50,490 nucleotides of DNA from Mycobacterium sp. (GCA_023264735.1 JAHFVD010000039.1:1-50490), one strand, 5' to 3'. Numbered from the stretch's first letter, positions 7,204-15,825 are shown. A program made the numbers and translations. Notes: generated by a model not told the origin, from the sequence alone.

Positions 7204-7887
7204 TCAGTCCCCGCGGGAGGCGATCACCCGGACGGCGATCTCGACCAGCCGGGTGTTGGTGGTCTGGGACAGCTCACGCAGCATCTCGAACGCACGCATC
7301 GCGTCCACTTTGAACCGCTCCATGATCACCCCCTTGGCCTGCCCAATGATGTCCCGAGTGGTCAATGCGGACTCCAGCTGCTCGCCATGGCGGCTGGCGA
7401 TGATGACCGAGGCGGCATGGGCGGCCAGTACCGACCCGATCACCTCGGACTGCGCGTCGAACGCCCCGGGCTGCAGGCCGAACAGATTCAACGCTCCCGC
7501 CGTGCTCGAGCTGGTGTAGAGCTTGAACGACAACCCGCTGCGGACCCCGAGCTCGGCGACCGCGCGGCTGTACTTGGGCCAGCGACGTTCAGTGGTGAAG
7601 TCGTCGGTGCGCACGATCAGCTCGTTGAGGGCGGCCTCGATGCACGGCCCCTCTCCGCAGGCTTCTTGCAGCGCGTCGAGTTTGTAGATCAAATCTGACG
7701 TGCCAAACAGCGATTCGAATTTGCCGCCCTTGCCGATCAAGAGCACACCACAGGTATCGGTGCCGGGAATCGATTCGGTCGCCGCGGCGGTCACACCGGC
7801 GAGGACCTCTTTGACGTCGCGGGGCGGTGCGGTAGCGCGGGCCAGCTCGGCCATCCGCTGCGCCAGATCGTGGTTGGGCGAAGACAT
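7204..7887 (-). CDS. GAF-ANTAR transcription antitermination regulator
   Basis: A 227-residue protein starting at ATG 7887 (MSSPNHDLAQRMAELARA). Residues about 20-165 form a GAF-type sensor (CGVLLIGKGGKFESL, then ACGEGPCIEA). Residues about 170-225 form an ANTAR domain (LTTRDIIGQAKGVIMERFKVDAMRAFEMLRELS) with its conserved Ala-Lys-Gly and aromatic/Leu positions. ANTAR domains bind paired RNA hairpins and prevent termination. The family is expanded in mycobacteria. It lies upstream of the diguanylate cyclase and could control it; no obvious dual-hairpin target is visible in the 52-base gap. Confidence 0.88.
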   Translation of the reverse strand: MSSPNHDLAQRMAELARATAPPRDVKEVLAGVTAAATESIPGTDTCGVLLIGKGGKFESLFGTSDLIYKLDALQEACGEGPCIEAALNELIVRTDDFTTERRWPKYSRAVAELGVRSGLSFKLYTSSSTAGALNLFGLQPGAFDAQSEVIGSVLAAHAASVIIASRHGEQLESALTTRDIIGQAKGVIMERFKVDAMRAFEMLRELSQTTNTRLVEIAVRVIASRGD

Positions 7888-8117
7888 CCACGCAATGTTC
7901 CCCGTCTGCGCCGAATTAACGCCACCACCTCGACACGCCGACGTTTGTTGATGACTCGGTTCGGCAATGCTCCGCAGCAAGCGAGTGCGGTGGTCGACAC
8001 CCACGCTCGCGAGGTCCTGTCGGTTCAGACCACGAGCCGGCGGGGCCGTCCCCTAGATTTGGGCCAACTCAACGCAATCCGGCCCGCCACTCTCTTAGCT
8101 GTAGTAACTTCGCGGCT

Positions 8118-9347
8118 GTGGCAGGCAACGTCTGGATCCTCGGCGGATACCAGAGTGACTTCGCTCGCAACCTCACCCGGGAAGGCCGCGATTACGCGGC
8201 GCTGACCGGCGAGGTGGTCGACCTCACGCTGTCCGAGTCGATGATCGACGCCGCCGACATCGATGTCGTCCACGTGGCAAACGCCTTCGGCGAGATGTTC
8301 GCCCGGCAGGGCCATCTCGGCGCCATGCCCGCCACCGTGCACGACGGACTGTGGAACACCCCGGCAACCCGCCACGAGGCCGCGTGCGCCTCGGGCAGCG
8401 TGGCAGCTCTGGCGGCGATGGCCGACCTGCGGGCCGGCAACTACCGCACCGCACTCGTGGTCGGTGTCGAGCTGGAGAAGACGGTGCCCGGTGACACCGC
8501 GGCAGCCCACCTCGGCGCCGCGGCCTGGACCGGCCATGAGGGCGCCGACGCCAAGTACGTGTGGCCGTCGATGTTCGCCCAAGTCGCCGACGAGTACGAC
8601 CGTCGCTTCGGCATTGACGACGCTCACCTGCACGCGATCGCCGCACTGAACTTCGGCAACGCCAAACGCAACCCGAACGCCCAGACCAGGGATTGGGAGG
8701 TCCCCGACCTGGTGTCGCATGGCAGCGACGATGCGGTCAATCCGCCGACCGAGGGCCGGATCCGCCGCTATGACTGCAGCCAGATGACCGACGGCGGTGC
8801 CGGCGTCGTCCTGGTCAACGACGACTTCCTGCGCGATCACCCGGGCGTGCGCCCGATCGGGTTGATCGAAGGCTGGGGCCATCGCACCGTCGGGCTGGGA
8901 TTGCGGCAGAAACTCGACCGCGACGCCGCGAACCCGTATGTGGTGCCTCACGTCCGCGCCGCCGTGTATGACGCGTTCGGCCGGGCGGGCATCGGTCTCG
9001 ACGATCTCGACGGCATCGAGGTGCACGACTGCTTCACGCCGAGCGAGTACCTGGCCATCGACCACATCGGCCTCACCGGGCCCGGCGAATCGTGGAAGGC
9101 GATCGAGAACGGCGAAATCGAGATCGGCGGGCGGCTGCCGATCAATCCGAGTGGCGGCCTGATCGGCGGTGGCCACCCGGTGGGGGCGTCGGGTATCCGG
9201 ATGATGCTGGATGCCGCCAAACAGGTCAGCGATCGCGCCGGGGACTACCAAGTCGACGGCGCGCGCCGCTTCGGCACCCTGAATTTCGGCGGTAGCACCG
9301 CCACCACAGTCAGTTTCGTGATCAGATCGGCAGACGATGCACACTGA
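8118..9347 (+). CDS. Thiolase-superfamily acetyl-CoA acetyltransferase / lipid-transfer type
   Basis: A 409-residue protein from GTG 8118. The nucleophile Cys lies in EAACASGS (Cys90). The second half has the HDCFTPSEY segment and GGHPVGASG, which carries the catalytic His. The lack of a fused SCP2 domain and the overall sequence place it with the SCPx-like thiolases of lipid or sterol side-chain metabolism; the real substrate is unknown. The next gene starts 11 bases inside this one, so the two are coupled. The pairing with a carotenoid oxygenase is, from memory, the arrangement of Rv0914c/Rv0913c. Confidence 0.85.
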   Translation: MAGNVWILGGYQSDFARNLTREGRDYAALTGEVVDLTLSESMIDAADIDVVHVANAFGEMFARQGHLGAMPATVHDGLWNTPATRHEAACASGSVAALAAMADLRAGNYRTALVVGVELEKTVPGDTAAAHLGAAAWTGHEGADAKYVWPSMFAQVADEYDRRFGIDDAHLHAIAALNFGNAKRNPNAQTRDWEVPDLVSHGSDDAVNPPTEGRIRRYDCSQMTDGGAGVVLVNDDFLRDHPGVRPIGLIEGWGHRTVGLGLRQKLDRDAANPYVVPHVRAAVYDAFGRAGIGLDDLDGIEVHDCFTPSEYLAIDHIGLTGPGESWKAIENGEIEIGGRLPINPSGGLIGGGHPVGASGIRMMLDAAKQVSDRAGDYQVDGARRFGTLNFGGSTATTVSFVIRSADDAH

Positions 9348-10851
9348 GATCGTCGGCAAATTTTTGTCCACCCTTGCAGAGGATGACGACCACCCGTACC
9401 GCACCGGGCCGTGGCAACCACAGAACACCGAGTGGCGCGCCGACGATCTGACCGTGGTCGACGGCGAGATCCCCACCGATCTCGACGGGGTGTATCTGCG
9501 CAACACCGAGAACCCGTTGCATCCGGCGCTGAAGGCCTATCACCCGTTCGACGGTGACGGCATGCTCCACATCGTCGGCTTCCGCGACGGAACGGCGTTC
9601 TACCGCAACCGCTTTGTCCGCACCGACGGCTTCAAGGCCGAGAACGCCGCCGCCGGTCCGCTGTGGCCGGGGCTGGCCGAACCGCTAGGGCTGGCGAAGG
9701 TGGACTACGGCTGGGGTGCGCGCACGATGATGAAGGACGCCTCCAGCACCGATGTCGTGGTGCACCGCGGCACCGCATTGACGAGCTTCTACCAATGTGG
9801 CGATCTCTACCGCGTCGACCCTTATTCCGCCGAGACGCTGGGCAAGGAAACCTTCAACGGCGGCTTCCCCGGCGACTGGGGTGTCTCGGCGCATCCGAAG
9901 GTGGACGACCGCACCGGCGAGATGCTGTTCTTCAACTACTCGAAGTCCGCGCCCTACATGCACTACGGAGTGGTGGACGCCAACAACGACCTGGTGCACT
10001 ACACCGACGTTCCCCTGCCAGGCCCGCGGCTCCCCCACGACATGGCGTTCACCCGAAACTACGTAATCCTCAACGACTTTCCGCTGTTCTGGGACCCCGA
10101 ACTGCTGGAGCGCGACTTGCACGTCGCCCGTTTCCACCGGGACATCCCGTCGCGGTTCGCCGTACTCCCCCGCCGCGGCGAGGGCAAGATCCAGTGGTTC
10201 GAGGCCGACCCCACCTACGTGCTGCACTTCACCAACGCCTACGAGGACGGTGACGAGATCGTGCTGGACGGCTTCTTCCAGGGCGACCCCGAACCCAGCG
10301 ACAACGGCACCGGCACCAAGTGGCAGCGGGCGTTCCGGTTCCTCGCGCTGGACCGGATGCAGGCGCGACTGCACCGCTGGCGGCTCAACCTGCGCACCGG
10401 CGGGCTCACTGAAGAATCGCTGTCCGACAGCATCACCGAGTTCGGCATGATCAACTCCGGCCATGCTGGCGAGCCGTATCGCTACACCTACGCCGCCAGC
10501 GGAAAGCCGGGCTGGTTCCTGTTCGACGGACTAGTCCGCCACGACCTGCACACCGGCACCGAAGAGCGGTACGCATTCGGCGACGGCGTCTACGGCAGCG
10601 AGACGGCGATGGCCCCTCGCGTTGGCAGCCGGGCCGAGGACGACGGCTACCTGGTCACCCTGACCACCGACATGACTGCCGACGCCTCTTATTGCCTGGT
10701 GTTCGACGCCGCCCGGATATCGGACGGTCCGGTGTGCAAACTTCAACTGCCGGAACGGATTTCCAGCGGGACTCACTCCACCTGGGTGGCCGGCGACTCG
10801 CTGCGCCGCTGGCATACCAGCGATTCGGCCGCCGGGGCGATCGGACTGTAG
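9337..10851 (+). CDS. Carotenoid cleavage oxygenase family protein
   Basis: A 504-residue protein of the RPE65/CCO family, non-haem iron dioxygenases that split conjugated or styrenic double bonds. Candidate iron ligands are His186 (SAHPK), His234 (LPHDM), His297 (VLHFTNAYE) and His480 (GTHSTW), matching the four-His, seven-bladed propeller layout. The start overlaps the thiolase stop by 11 bases, and the stop TAG overlaps the GTG of the next regulator, so thiolase, oxygenase and regulator form one tight operon. The substrate could be an apocarotenoid, a lignin-type stilbene or a lipid; the sequence does not tell. Confidence 0.9.
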   Translation: MHTEIVGKFLSTLAEDDDHPYRTGPWQPQNTEWRADDLTVVDGEIPTDLDGVYLRNTENPLHPALKAYHPFDGDGMLHIVGFRDGTAFYRNRFVRTDGFKAENAAAGPLWPGLAEPLGLAKVDYGWGARTMMKDASSTDVVVHRGTALTSFYQCGDLYRVDPYSAETLGKETFNGGFPGDWGVSAHPKVDDRTGEMLFFNYSKSAPYMHYGVVDANNDLVHYTDVPLPGPRLPHDMAFTRNYVILNDFPLFWDPELLERDLHVARFHRDIPSRFAVLPRRGEGKIQWFEADPTYVLHFTNAYEDGDEIVLDGFFQGDPEPSDNGTGTKWQRAFRFLALDRMQARLHRWRLNLRTGGLTEESLSDSITEFGMINSGHAGEPYRYTYAASGKPGWFLFDGLVRHDLHTGTEERYAFGDGVYGSETAMAPRVGSRAEDDGYLVTLTTDMTADASYCLVFDAARISDGPVCKLQLPERISSGTHSTWVAGDSLRRWHTSDSAAGAIGL

Positions 10852-11807
10852 TGGCTGATACCGTAGCCGCCGAGACGCCGACCGTCTTGGCACCCGACAG
10901 CCCCAATGCCATCGGAAGGATGCTGGGCCTCCTCGGTGACGAGTGGAACCTGCTGATCGTTCAGCAGGCGTTGCTCGGCGCCAGCCGCTATAGCCAGTTC
11001 ATGTCGCGGTTGCCGATCTCGAATTCGGTGCTGACCAGCCGGCTGCGGACGCTGGTCAGTGACGGTCTGCTGTCCCGCACGGTGCACGCCTCCACCCGAG
11101 CCCGCACCGAGTACCTGGTCACTGACCGCGGTCGGTCGCTGTGGCCGGCGTTGTTGTCCATCTGGGAGTGGGAACGCAATTGGGTGACCGGGCATCAGGA
11201 ACGATTGCCCGCCATGCGCCACGTGGCGTGCGGATCTCATTTCGCACCCCAATTGCGCTGCAACAACTGCCGTGGCGTGGTCACCGGACCGGAAGTGGCA
11301 CTGAGCCTTGGCCCGAGCGGAACATGGGCGCGGTCGGCGCCGGCCGCGTCGACGCGGCGCCGTTCGGAGTCCGACGCCGCCACCCGCCACGCCGGGTTGT
11401 TCCCGGAGACCATGAGCATCCTCGGAAATCGTTGGGCTGCAGCCCTTCTGGTGGCCGCATTCCTGGGGACCACCCGCTTCACCGATTTTGAAACGCAGCT
11501 GGGCACGCCACCCAGCCTGCTGGCCGAGCGGCTGCAGACCTTCTGCAGCAGCGGCGTTTTCACCACTTCACCCACAGAACGCTCGGGCCCGGAGCGGGCG
11601 GCGTACCTGTTGACCGAGAAGGGCCGGGCGTTCTTCCCGGTGCTGGCGGTCGCGCTGCAGTGGGCACAGTGGTGGTATCAGGCCCCCGAAGGCCCGGCGG
11701 TGGTGATGACTCACCACGACTGCGGCGCCGGCTTCACCGGAGAACTGGCGTGCGACCGGTGCGCCGAACGGCTGAGCGGCGCACAGGTCCACACGGTCGC
11801 TATTTAG
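10851..11807 (+). CDS. Tandem double HxlR-type winged-helix regulator
   Basis: A 318-residue protein starting at GTG 10851, which shares one base with the upstream TAG. It contains two HxlR-like winged-helix units: first about residues 20-105 (LGLLGDEWNLLIVQQALLG), second about residues 185-275 (SILGNRWAAALLVAAFLGTTRFTDFETQL). Each unit ends in a short Cys/His knuckle: HVACGSHFAPQLRCNNC and HHDCGAGFTGELACDRC. Usual HxlR proteins have one unit of 100-150 residues and dimerise, so this looks like a covalent pseudo-dimer. It probably regulates its own thiolase/oxygenase operon. Confidence 0.85.
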   Translation: MADTVAAETPTVLAPDSPNAIGRMLGLLGDEWNLLIVQQALLGASRYSQFMSRLPISNSVLTSRLRTLVSDGLLSRTVHASTRARTEYLVTDRGRSLWPALLSIWEWERNWVTGHQERLPAMRHVACGSHFAPQLRCNNCRGVVTGPEVALSLGPSGTWARSAPAASTRRRSESDAATRHAGLFPETMSILGNRWAAALLVAAFLGTTRFTDFETQLGTPPSLLAERLQTFCSSGVFTTSPTERSGPERAAYLLTEKGRAFFPVLAVALQWAQWWYQAPEGPAVVMTHHDCGAGFTGELACDRCAERLSGAQVHTVAI

Positions 11808-11816
11808 GCGCCATCG

Positions 11817-12434
11817 CTATTTAGGCGGAAGTATCTGGAATCCCTTGAGGATCGCCGCGGAATCCGTCACGTAGGTCGGATTGTCGGGTTTGATCGTCTG
11901 CACCGTCACGGTGGTCACGTAGTTGACGTCACCGGCCTGGTAGACCACGGCCAGGGAGGCCGCGCTACGAGCCGGGATCTTGCCCATCGCCGGCGCGGTG
12001 TAGGTGGTCGATTGGGCCGTGGACCCACACACCTGTGTCGGGGTCGATTTCAGGTCTGTGACCTTCAGCTTGGCCACCAGCTGCTTGTCCTGAGCGTCGA
12101 GGATCTGCTGCGGCTTGCCGACGTCGGAACCCACCTTCTGCAGGGTGACGACGGCATTGGGGGTGAACCCCTGATCGGACAGGCCCTCGCTGCGCAGCGC
12201 GAACCGGATGGTCTCGGAGTCCAGTTTGGTGGTGCGCTCCCACCCCTGCGGCGCAGGTAGCCGCAACCGCGGTTCCTGATCGGTTCGGGTGGGGATGTCG
12301 ATCATCGGCACCGACACCTCGTCGCATTTGACGGCGGCGGCCGGCTTCGCGTCATCCGAACAGCCTGCGATCGCCACCACCAGTGCGGCCGCCAACACGG
12401 CCGACGCCTGTCCCGTCACCCTGCGCAATCTCAT
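11817..12434 (-). CDS. LpqN/LpqT-family lipoprotein
   Basis: A 205-residue protein from ATG 12434. The signal peptide ends in the lipobox VAIAGC, so Cys is lipidated and the protein is anchored in the membrane facing the periplasm. The body carries the 'IDIPTRTDQEPRLRLPAPQGWERT' start (split here across beta strands) and a C-terminal 'YVTDSAAILKGFQILPP' end typical of the mycobacterial LpqN/LpqT family (about 200-230 residues). Members have been linked to envelope lipid handling. It converges on the HxlR gene with a 9-base gap. Confidence 0.85.
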   Translation of the reverse strand: MRLRRVTGQASAVLAAALVVAIAGCSDDAKPAAAVKCDEVSVPMIDIPTRTDQEPRLRLPAPQGWERTTKLDSETIRFALRSEGLSDQGFTPNAVVTLQKVGSDVGKPQQILDAQDKQLVAKLKVTDLKSTPTQVCGSTAQSTTYTAPAMGKIPARSAASLAVVYQAGDVNYVTTVTVQTIKPDNPTYVTDSAAILKGFQILPPK

Positions 12435-12501
12435 CCCTTCATACCCCCCGGCAAACCCGCCCAAGCCTACCGGTGGCAGCCGAAAGAACGGCAAAAAAGT
12501 G

Positions 12502-12528
12502 TTAGCACTCTCGACCACCGAGTGCTAA
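12502..12528 (+). promoter_or_regulatory. CIRCE operator (HrcA binding site) of hsp20
   Basis: A perfect CIRCE element: TTAGCACTC (12502-12510), nine spacer bases, GAGTGCTAA (12520-12528). This is the conserved target of the heat-shock repressor HrcA. It lies 74 bases upstream of the hsp20 start. A promoter may overlap it, with -35-like TTAGCA inside the left arm and -10-like CTAATC inside the right arm at 17-base spacing, so HrcA would block polymerase directly. Confidence 0.95.
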
Positions 12529-12602
12529 TCTGGCGCTGCACAGTAAAAGCTGCCCGCCAGGGTGGCGGGCTTACGTTCATAGATCCGCAGGAGGTGAGTA
12601 CT

Positions 12603-13052
12603 GTGCTGCGCTTCGATCCGTTCAATGAACTTGACGCAATGACCCGGGGGCTGTTGACCACCCAGGCCGGAACCGATCGCAGTCCCCGATTCATGCCGAT
12701 GGACCTCTACAAGGTCGACGATCACTACGTGCTGACCGCCGACCTGCCCGGCGTGGATCCCGGTTCGGTCGATGTGAACGTCGACAACGGCACACTGACC
12801 CTGACCGCGCACCGCTCGGCGCGCTCAGAAGACTCGGTGCAGTGGTTGACCAGCGAAAGATTCTTCGGCACCTACCGTCGGCAGCTGGCGCTGGGCGAGG
12901 GCATCGACACCGCGAAGATCTCGGCCACGTACGAGAACGGTGTGCTGACGGTGACGATCCCGTTGGCCGAGCGGGCCAAACCGCGCCGCATCGAAGTCAT
13001 CCGGTCCGGCGGGGGCACCCCGATCGAGGCGACGACCGTCGACGCGAGCTGA
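12603..13052 (+). CDS. Small heat-shock protein, Hsp20/alpha-crystallin family
   Basis: A 149-residue holdase chaperone from GTG 12603, which has a strong AGGAGG site at 12589-12594. The alpha-crystallin domain spans about residues 37-130: YVLTADLPGVDPGSVDV, the strand NGTLTLTAHRS, and the hallmark loop GVLTVTIPLAER. The C-terminal extension is short. It prevents aggregation of unfolded proteins in the cytoplasm. The upstream CIRCE element implies HrcA-controlled heat induction, a class-I arrangement more often seen on groESL. A 20-bp inverted repeat closes the unit downstream. Confidence 0.93.
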   Translation: MLRFDPFNELDAMTRGLLTTQAGTDRSPRFMPMDLYKVDDHYVLTADLPGVDPGSVDVNVDNGTLTLTAHRSARSEDSVQWLTSERFFGTYRRQLALGEGIDTAKISATYENGVLTVTIPLAERAKPRRIEVIRSGGGTPIEATTVDAS

Positions 13053-13070
13053 GGCCCAACCGATTCCGCG

Positions 13071-13115
13071 CGTTCAGGCTCAGCCGCCATCAACCATGGC
13101 GGCTGAGCCTGAACG
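13071..13115. terminator. Perfect 20-bp inverted repeat, bidirectional terminator
   Basis: The left arm (13071-13090) and right arm (13096-13115) pair perfectly over 20 bp around the 5-base loop CAACC. It lies between the convergent hsp20 and GNAT genes, so it can end transcription from both sides. The right arm is also coding: it specifies the last residues and the stop of the GNAT gene. Confidence 0.88.
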
Positions 13116-13683
13116 TCAGGTTATTGCGAACCGCAGGCCATTCGATGTCCAGGATGGAGTAGACCACGGTGTCACGACGGGATCCGTCGGCAAGCACCTG
13201 GTGGCTGCGCAACACGCCGTCCAGCTTGGCGCCGAGGCGTTCGATGGCGGCCCTGCTGACCTGATTGAAGAAGTGCGTGCGGAACTCCACAGCGACACAA
13301 CCGAGTTGGTCGAACGCATGGGAGAGCATCACCAGTTTGGTCTCGGTGTTGACCCCGGTGCGGCGCGCCGCCGCCGAATACCAGGTGTGGCCGATCTCGA
13401 GTCGCCGGTTGGCGGCGTCGACGTGAAACAGGCTCGACGAGCCGACCACCGCATCGTCGCTGCGCCTGCGGATCACATAGGTGACGCCCTCGTCGCCGGC
13501 CTGCATCGCGGCCATCCTGCTCACCCATGCCGCAGCGTTGTCCGGCGACGGTGCGCTGGTGAACCACAGCTCCCCGACGTCGGCTGCGGCTGCGGTGATC
13601 TCCGGTATATGGGATTCGCTCAGCGGCTCGAGTGAAACCCATTGCGCGCCAGTCAAAGTGACCGGATCGACGAACCGGCTCAT
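13090..13683 (-). CDS. GNAT-family N-acetyltransferase (RimJ/RimL-like)
   Basis: A 197-residue protein from ATG 13683. Its layout fits the RimJ/RimL branch: an N-terminal 'WVSLEPLSESHIPEI' segment, a central strand VVGSSSLFHVDAANRRLEIGHTW, the acetyl-CoA-binding region RRTGVNTETKLVMLSHAFD, and the 'VEFRTHFFNQVSRAAIERLGAKLDG' end. Such enzymes acetylate protein N-termini or small amines; the substrate is unknown. The start overlaps the stop of the upstream membrane-protein gene (ATGA). The stop codon lies in the loop of the downstream terminator hairpin. Confidence 0.85.
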   Translation of the reverse strand: MSRFVDPVTLTGAQWVSLEPLSESHIPEITAAAADVGELWFTSAPSPDNAAAWVSRMAAMQAGDEGVTYVIRRRSDDAVVGSSSLFHVDAANRRLEIGHTWYSAAARRTGVNTETKLVMLSHAFDQLGCVAVEFRTHFFNQVSRAAIERLGAKLDGVLRSHQVLADGSRRDTVVYSILDIEWPAVRNNLTFRLSRHG

Positions 13684-14102
13684 CGCCTGCGCACCAGAGC
13701 GGAGACCAACGCCCACATCGACGACACCAGCGCGAAGACTGCGGCTCCCGCCCCGATATAGAAGCCGTATCCCGCCGACACCGGCGGGCTGACGTTGAGG
13801 TGGTAGTACCAGTAGGTCAGCACCCCGAGCAGCACCGAGATCACCAGCGCCGCCGCGGCGGCCAGCCGCGGGGACAGATTGCGCGCCACCATCGCACCCG
13901 TGACGATCAGCACCGAGGCCAGCAGCACGATCAACTGACCGGCTCCGAACCGCGGCGGCAGCTCGATGCTGCCGACCGTGCCGCCGATCGCGCTGGCACG
14001 TCCGCCGCCCAGGACCGGGGTCGTCAGCCACGGCAGCCAGGCACTGACGGCCAGCACCACCGCGCACAGCACGACGACCCAGCCAACACGCAGGTGTGCC
14101 AT
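13680..14102 (-). CDS. Four-helix membrane protein
   Basis: A 140-residue protein with hydrophobic segments at about residues 7-27, 56-76, 80-98 and 112-134. It resembles small mycobacterial membrane proteins often called 'Trp-rich' or 'hypothetical TM' proteins (AWLPWLTTPVLGGG motif after helix 1). No enzymatic motif is present. It is translationally coupled to the GNAT gene by a 4-base overlap, suggesting a joint role, but nothing more specific can be said. Confidence 0.7.
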   Translation of the reverse strand: MAHLRVGWVVVLCAVVLAVSAWLPWLTTPVLGGGRASAIGGTVGSIELPPRFGAGQLIVLLASVLIVTGAMVARNLSPRLAAAAALVISVLLGVLTYWYYHLNVSPPVSAGYGFYIGAGAAVFALVSSMWALVSALVRRR

Positions 14103-14111
14103 GGTCAGACC

Positions 14112-14492
14112 CTAACCCGCCTCGTCCAGTACGCCAGGCAGCCGCATCGACAACGTCCGGTCCAGATCCAGCCGGGCCAGGAACTCGTCGTCGTGGCTGA
14201 CCACGATCACCGCCCCGCGGTAGGCGCGCAAGGCGTCGACCAGCTGGTCCACACTGGCCAGATCGAGATTGTTGGTCGGTTCGTCGAGGATGATCAGCTG
14301 GGGCGGCGGGTCAGCCAGCAGCAGGAACCGGGCCAGCCGGGTACGGACCAGGGCGGCATCACCATTCGGCGTGGCACCGACCAGTCCGGTCCGTCCGGTC
14401 GACAGCGTGGCATTGAGACGTTCCAGCGCGACGGTGCCGTCCGGCCAGACGAAGTCGAGATCGATCAGGGTGATTGCAGAGTCGGTAGGCAT
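14112..14492 (-). pseudogene. ABC-F ATPase remnant with internal deletion
   Basis: 126 residues remain of a protein normally above 500. The start looks intact ([18 protein letters not shown]), but the P-loop is broken: [12 protein letters not shown] where families have GLVGxNGxGKST. The sequence then jumps to the end of the second ABC domain: [30 protein letters not shown], followed by the switch His in VVSHDDEFL. The middle, including the LSGG signature before the Walker B, is missing. It cannot bind ATP normally. ABC-F proteins act at the ribosome or in antibiotic resistance. Confidence 0.85.
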
Positions 14493-14636
14493 GGGTCTCC
14501 GAAGTGGTTGCCAGCGGTCAGGTGAGCGACGCTGTGATCCACGACAGGGACCGTCCTTCCTCATGCACTTTGTGACGAACGTCGGCCACGCTAATGCGGC
14601 AACGCGAATGCCGGCAACCGATTTGTCTCTACGCTG

Positions 14637-15089
14637 ATGCCCATGACGGATCTCCCCGACTGGGTACAGAAGCTCGAGCTGGGTCCCCACCCCGAGGGCG
14701 GATATTTCCGCGAGACCTGGCGCAGTGAGCTCGTCGTCGGCGAGTCGGCGCTGCCGCCGGACTACAACGGATCGCGCAGCGCCGGCACGGCCATCTACTT
14801 CGTCCTGCTGCCCGGCCAGCAGTCGGCCTGGCACACCGTGCGCAGCGCCGAGTTGTGGCTGTATCACCGCGGCAGCCCGTTGCTTCTCGAGATCGGCGCC
14901 GAAAGAGACAGCGCCACAACGGTTCTCCTCGGCCCCGATATCATCGCCGGCGAACAGCCGCAGGTGCTGGTGCCGCCCGGTTATTGGCAGCGCGCCCGAC
15001 CCCGCGACGACGCGCCGACCCTGGTCAGTTGTGTCGTGGTGCCTGGGTTCGACTTCGCGGACTTCGCCCTCGCTGCCGACGACGCCTAG
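14637..15089 (+). CDS. Cupin-fold protein, DUF985 family
   Basis: A 150-residue protein with the DUF985 start [17 protein letters not shown] and the cupin core [28 protein letters not shown], then [18 protein letters not shown]. The His/Glu residues of the core may hold a metal, but the catalytic activity of this family is not established; structural relatives include yeast YML079w. ATG 14637 and ATG 14643 are both possible starts. The gene runs divergently from the ABC-F remnant and converges on the broken BKACE gene. Confidence 0.85.
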   Translation: MPMTDLPDWVQKLELGPHPEGGYFRETWRSELVVGESALPPDYNGSRSAGTAIYFVLLPGQQSAWHTVRSAELWLYHRGSPLLLEIGAERDSATTVLLGPDIIAGEQPQVLVPPGYWQRARPRDDAPTLVSCVVVPGFDFADFALAADDA

Positions 15090-15825
15090 CTGACGTCCCG
15101 CAGGACGTCATTGGCGGCCGCGACCAGTTCGGCATTGCCCGGCACCGGCGACCCGTCCGGCAGCGCCAAGGTGTCCTCCAGCCCGATCCGCGTTTGCAGG
15201 CCGCGCACACCCGCATGCGCCAGCAGTGGCCAACAACTCTCGTCGAGGCCGTGCAGCAGGATCGGTGCGGGCGAGGAGGCACTGCGGATCCGCGCCAGCA
15301 GATCGTCGGCGGTCTCGGTGTCCCCGTCGGGCCCCAGCTCGATCATCACCCGCAGACAGTGCGGCGCCACCTCGGAGCGAGCCCACTCCTCGGCAGCCTC
15401 GGCATGGAAGATGCCGATCTCGACGCCGATGCCCCGGCTCAGCAGCAGCTGCGCCAGTTCCTCCGAGCCGGGTTCGTGCCAGTTGACCGAGGCGAAGTCG
15501 GGCAGCACGGTCCACGACTCGACGGCATGCAACCGCTGCTTCGGATCGGGCAGTGCCCAGAACCCCGTCGTCACGCCCAGCGGCAGGCCGGGCAGCGCGT
15601 GCCGGACGGCGGTGACCGCCGCGGCGACAGTGTCAGGGACCAGTGAATCCACCCCGTCAGCTGTCTTGGGTGCAGGTGGACGGCCTTGGCTCCGGCACCG
15701 TGCGCGGCGACGGCGGCGTCAGCCAGCTGTTGCGGCGATACCGGCAGACCCGGATGCGCGTCGGGAGTGCGAGCGCCGTTGATGCAGGCCTTCACATACG
15801 GGGCGGCTGGAGGCACTGAAGGCAT
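15086..15825 (-). pseudogene. Frameshifted DUF849/BKACE beta-keto acid cleavage enzyme
   Basis: Two minus-strand frames form one protein. The first (15825 to about 15665) reads PYVKACINGARTPDAHP and continues to AKAVHLHP, the zinc-ligand motif of the family. The second (about 15650 to 15086) resumes with DSLVPDTVAAAVTAVR and GVTTGFWALPDPKQR and runs to a normal C-terminus. Restoring one C in the run after HLHP (plus strand TTGGG at 15666-15670) gives a continuous HLHPKTADGVDSL. BKACE enzymes split beta-keto acids with acetyl-CoA, as in lysine fermentation. It is either a real one-base deletion or a homopolymer sequencing error. Confidence 0.82.

Noticed and set aside
8025..9506. Long minus-strand frame opposite the thiolase gene
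   Set aside because: Antisense frame of GC-rich coding DNA with low-complexity His/Asp-rich translation and no family sense.
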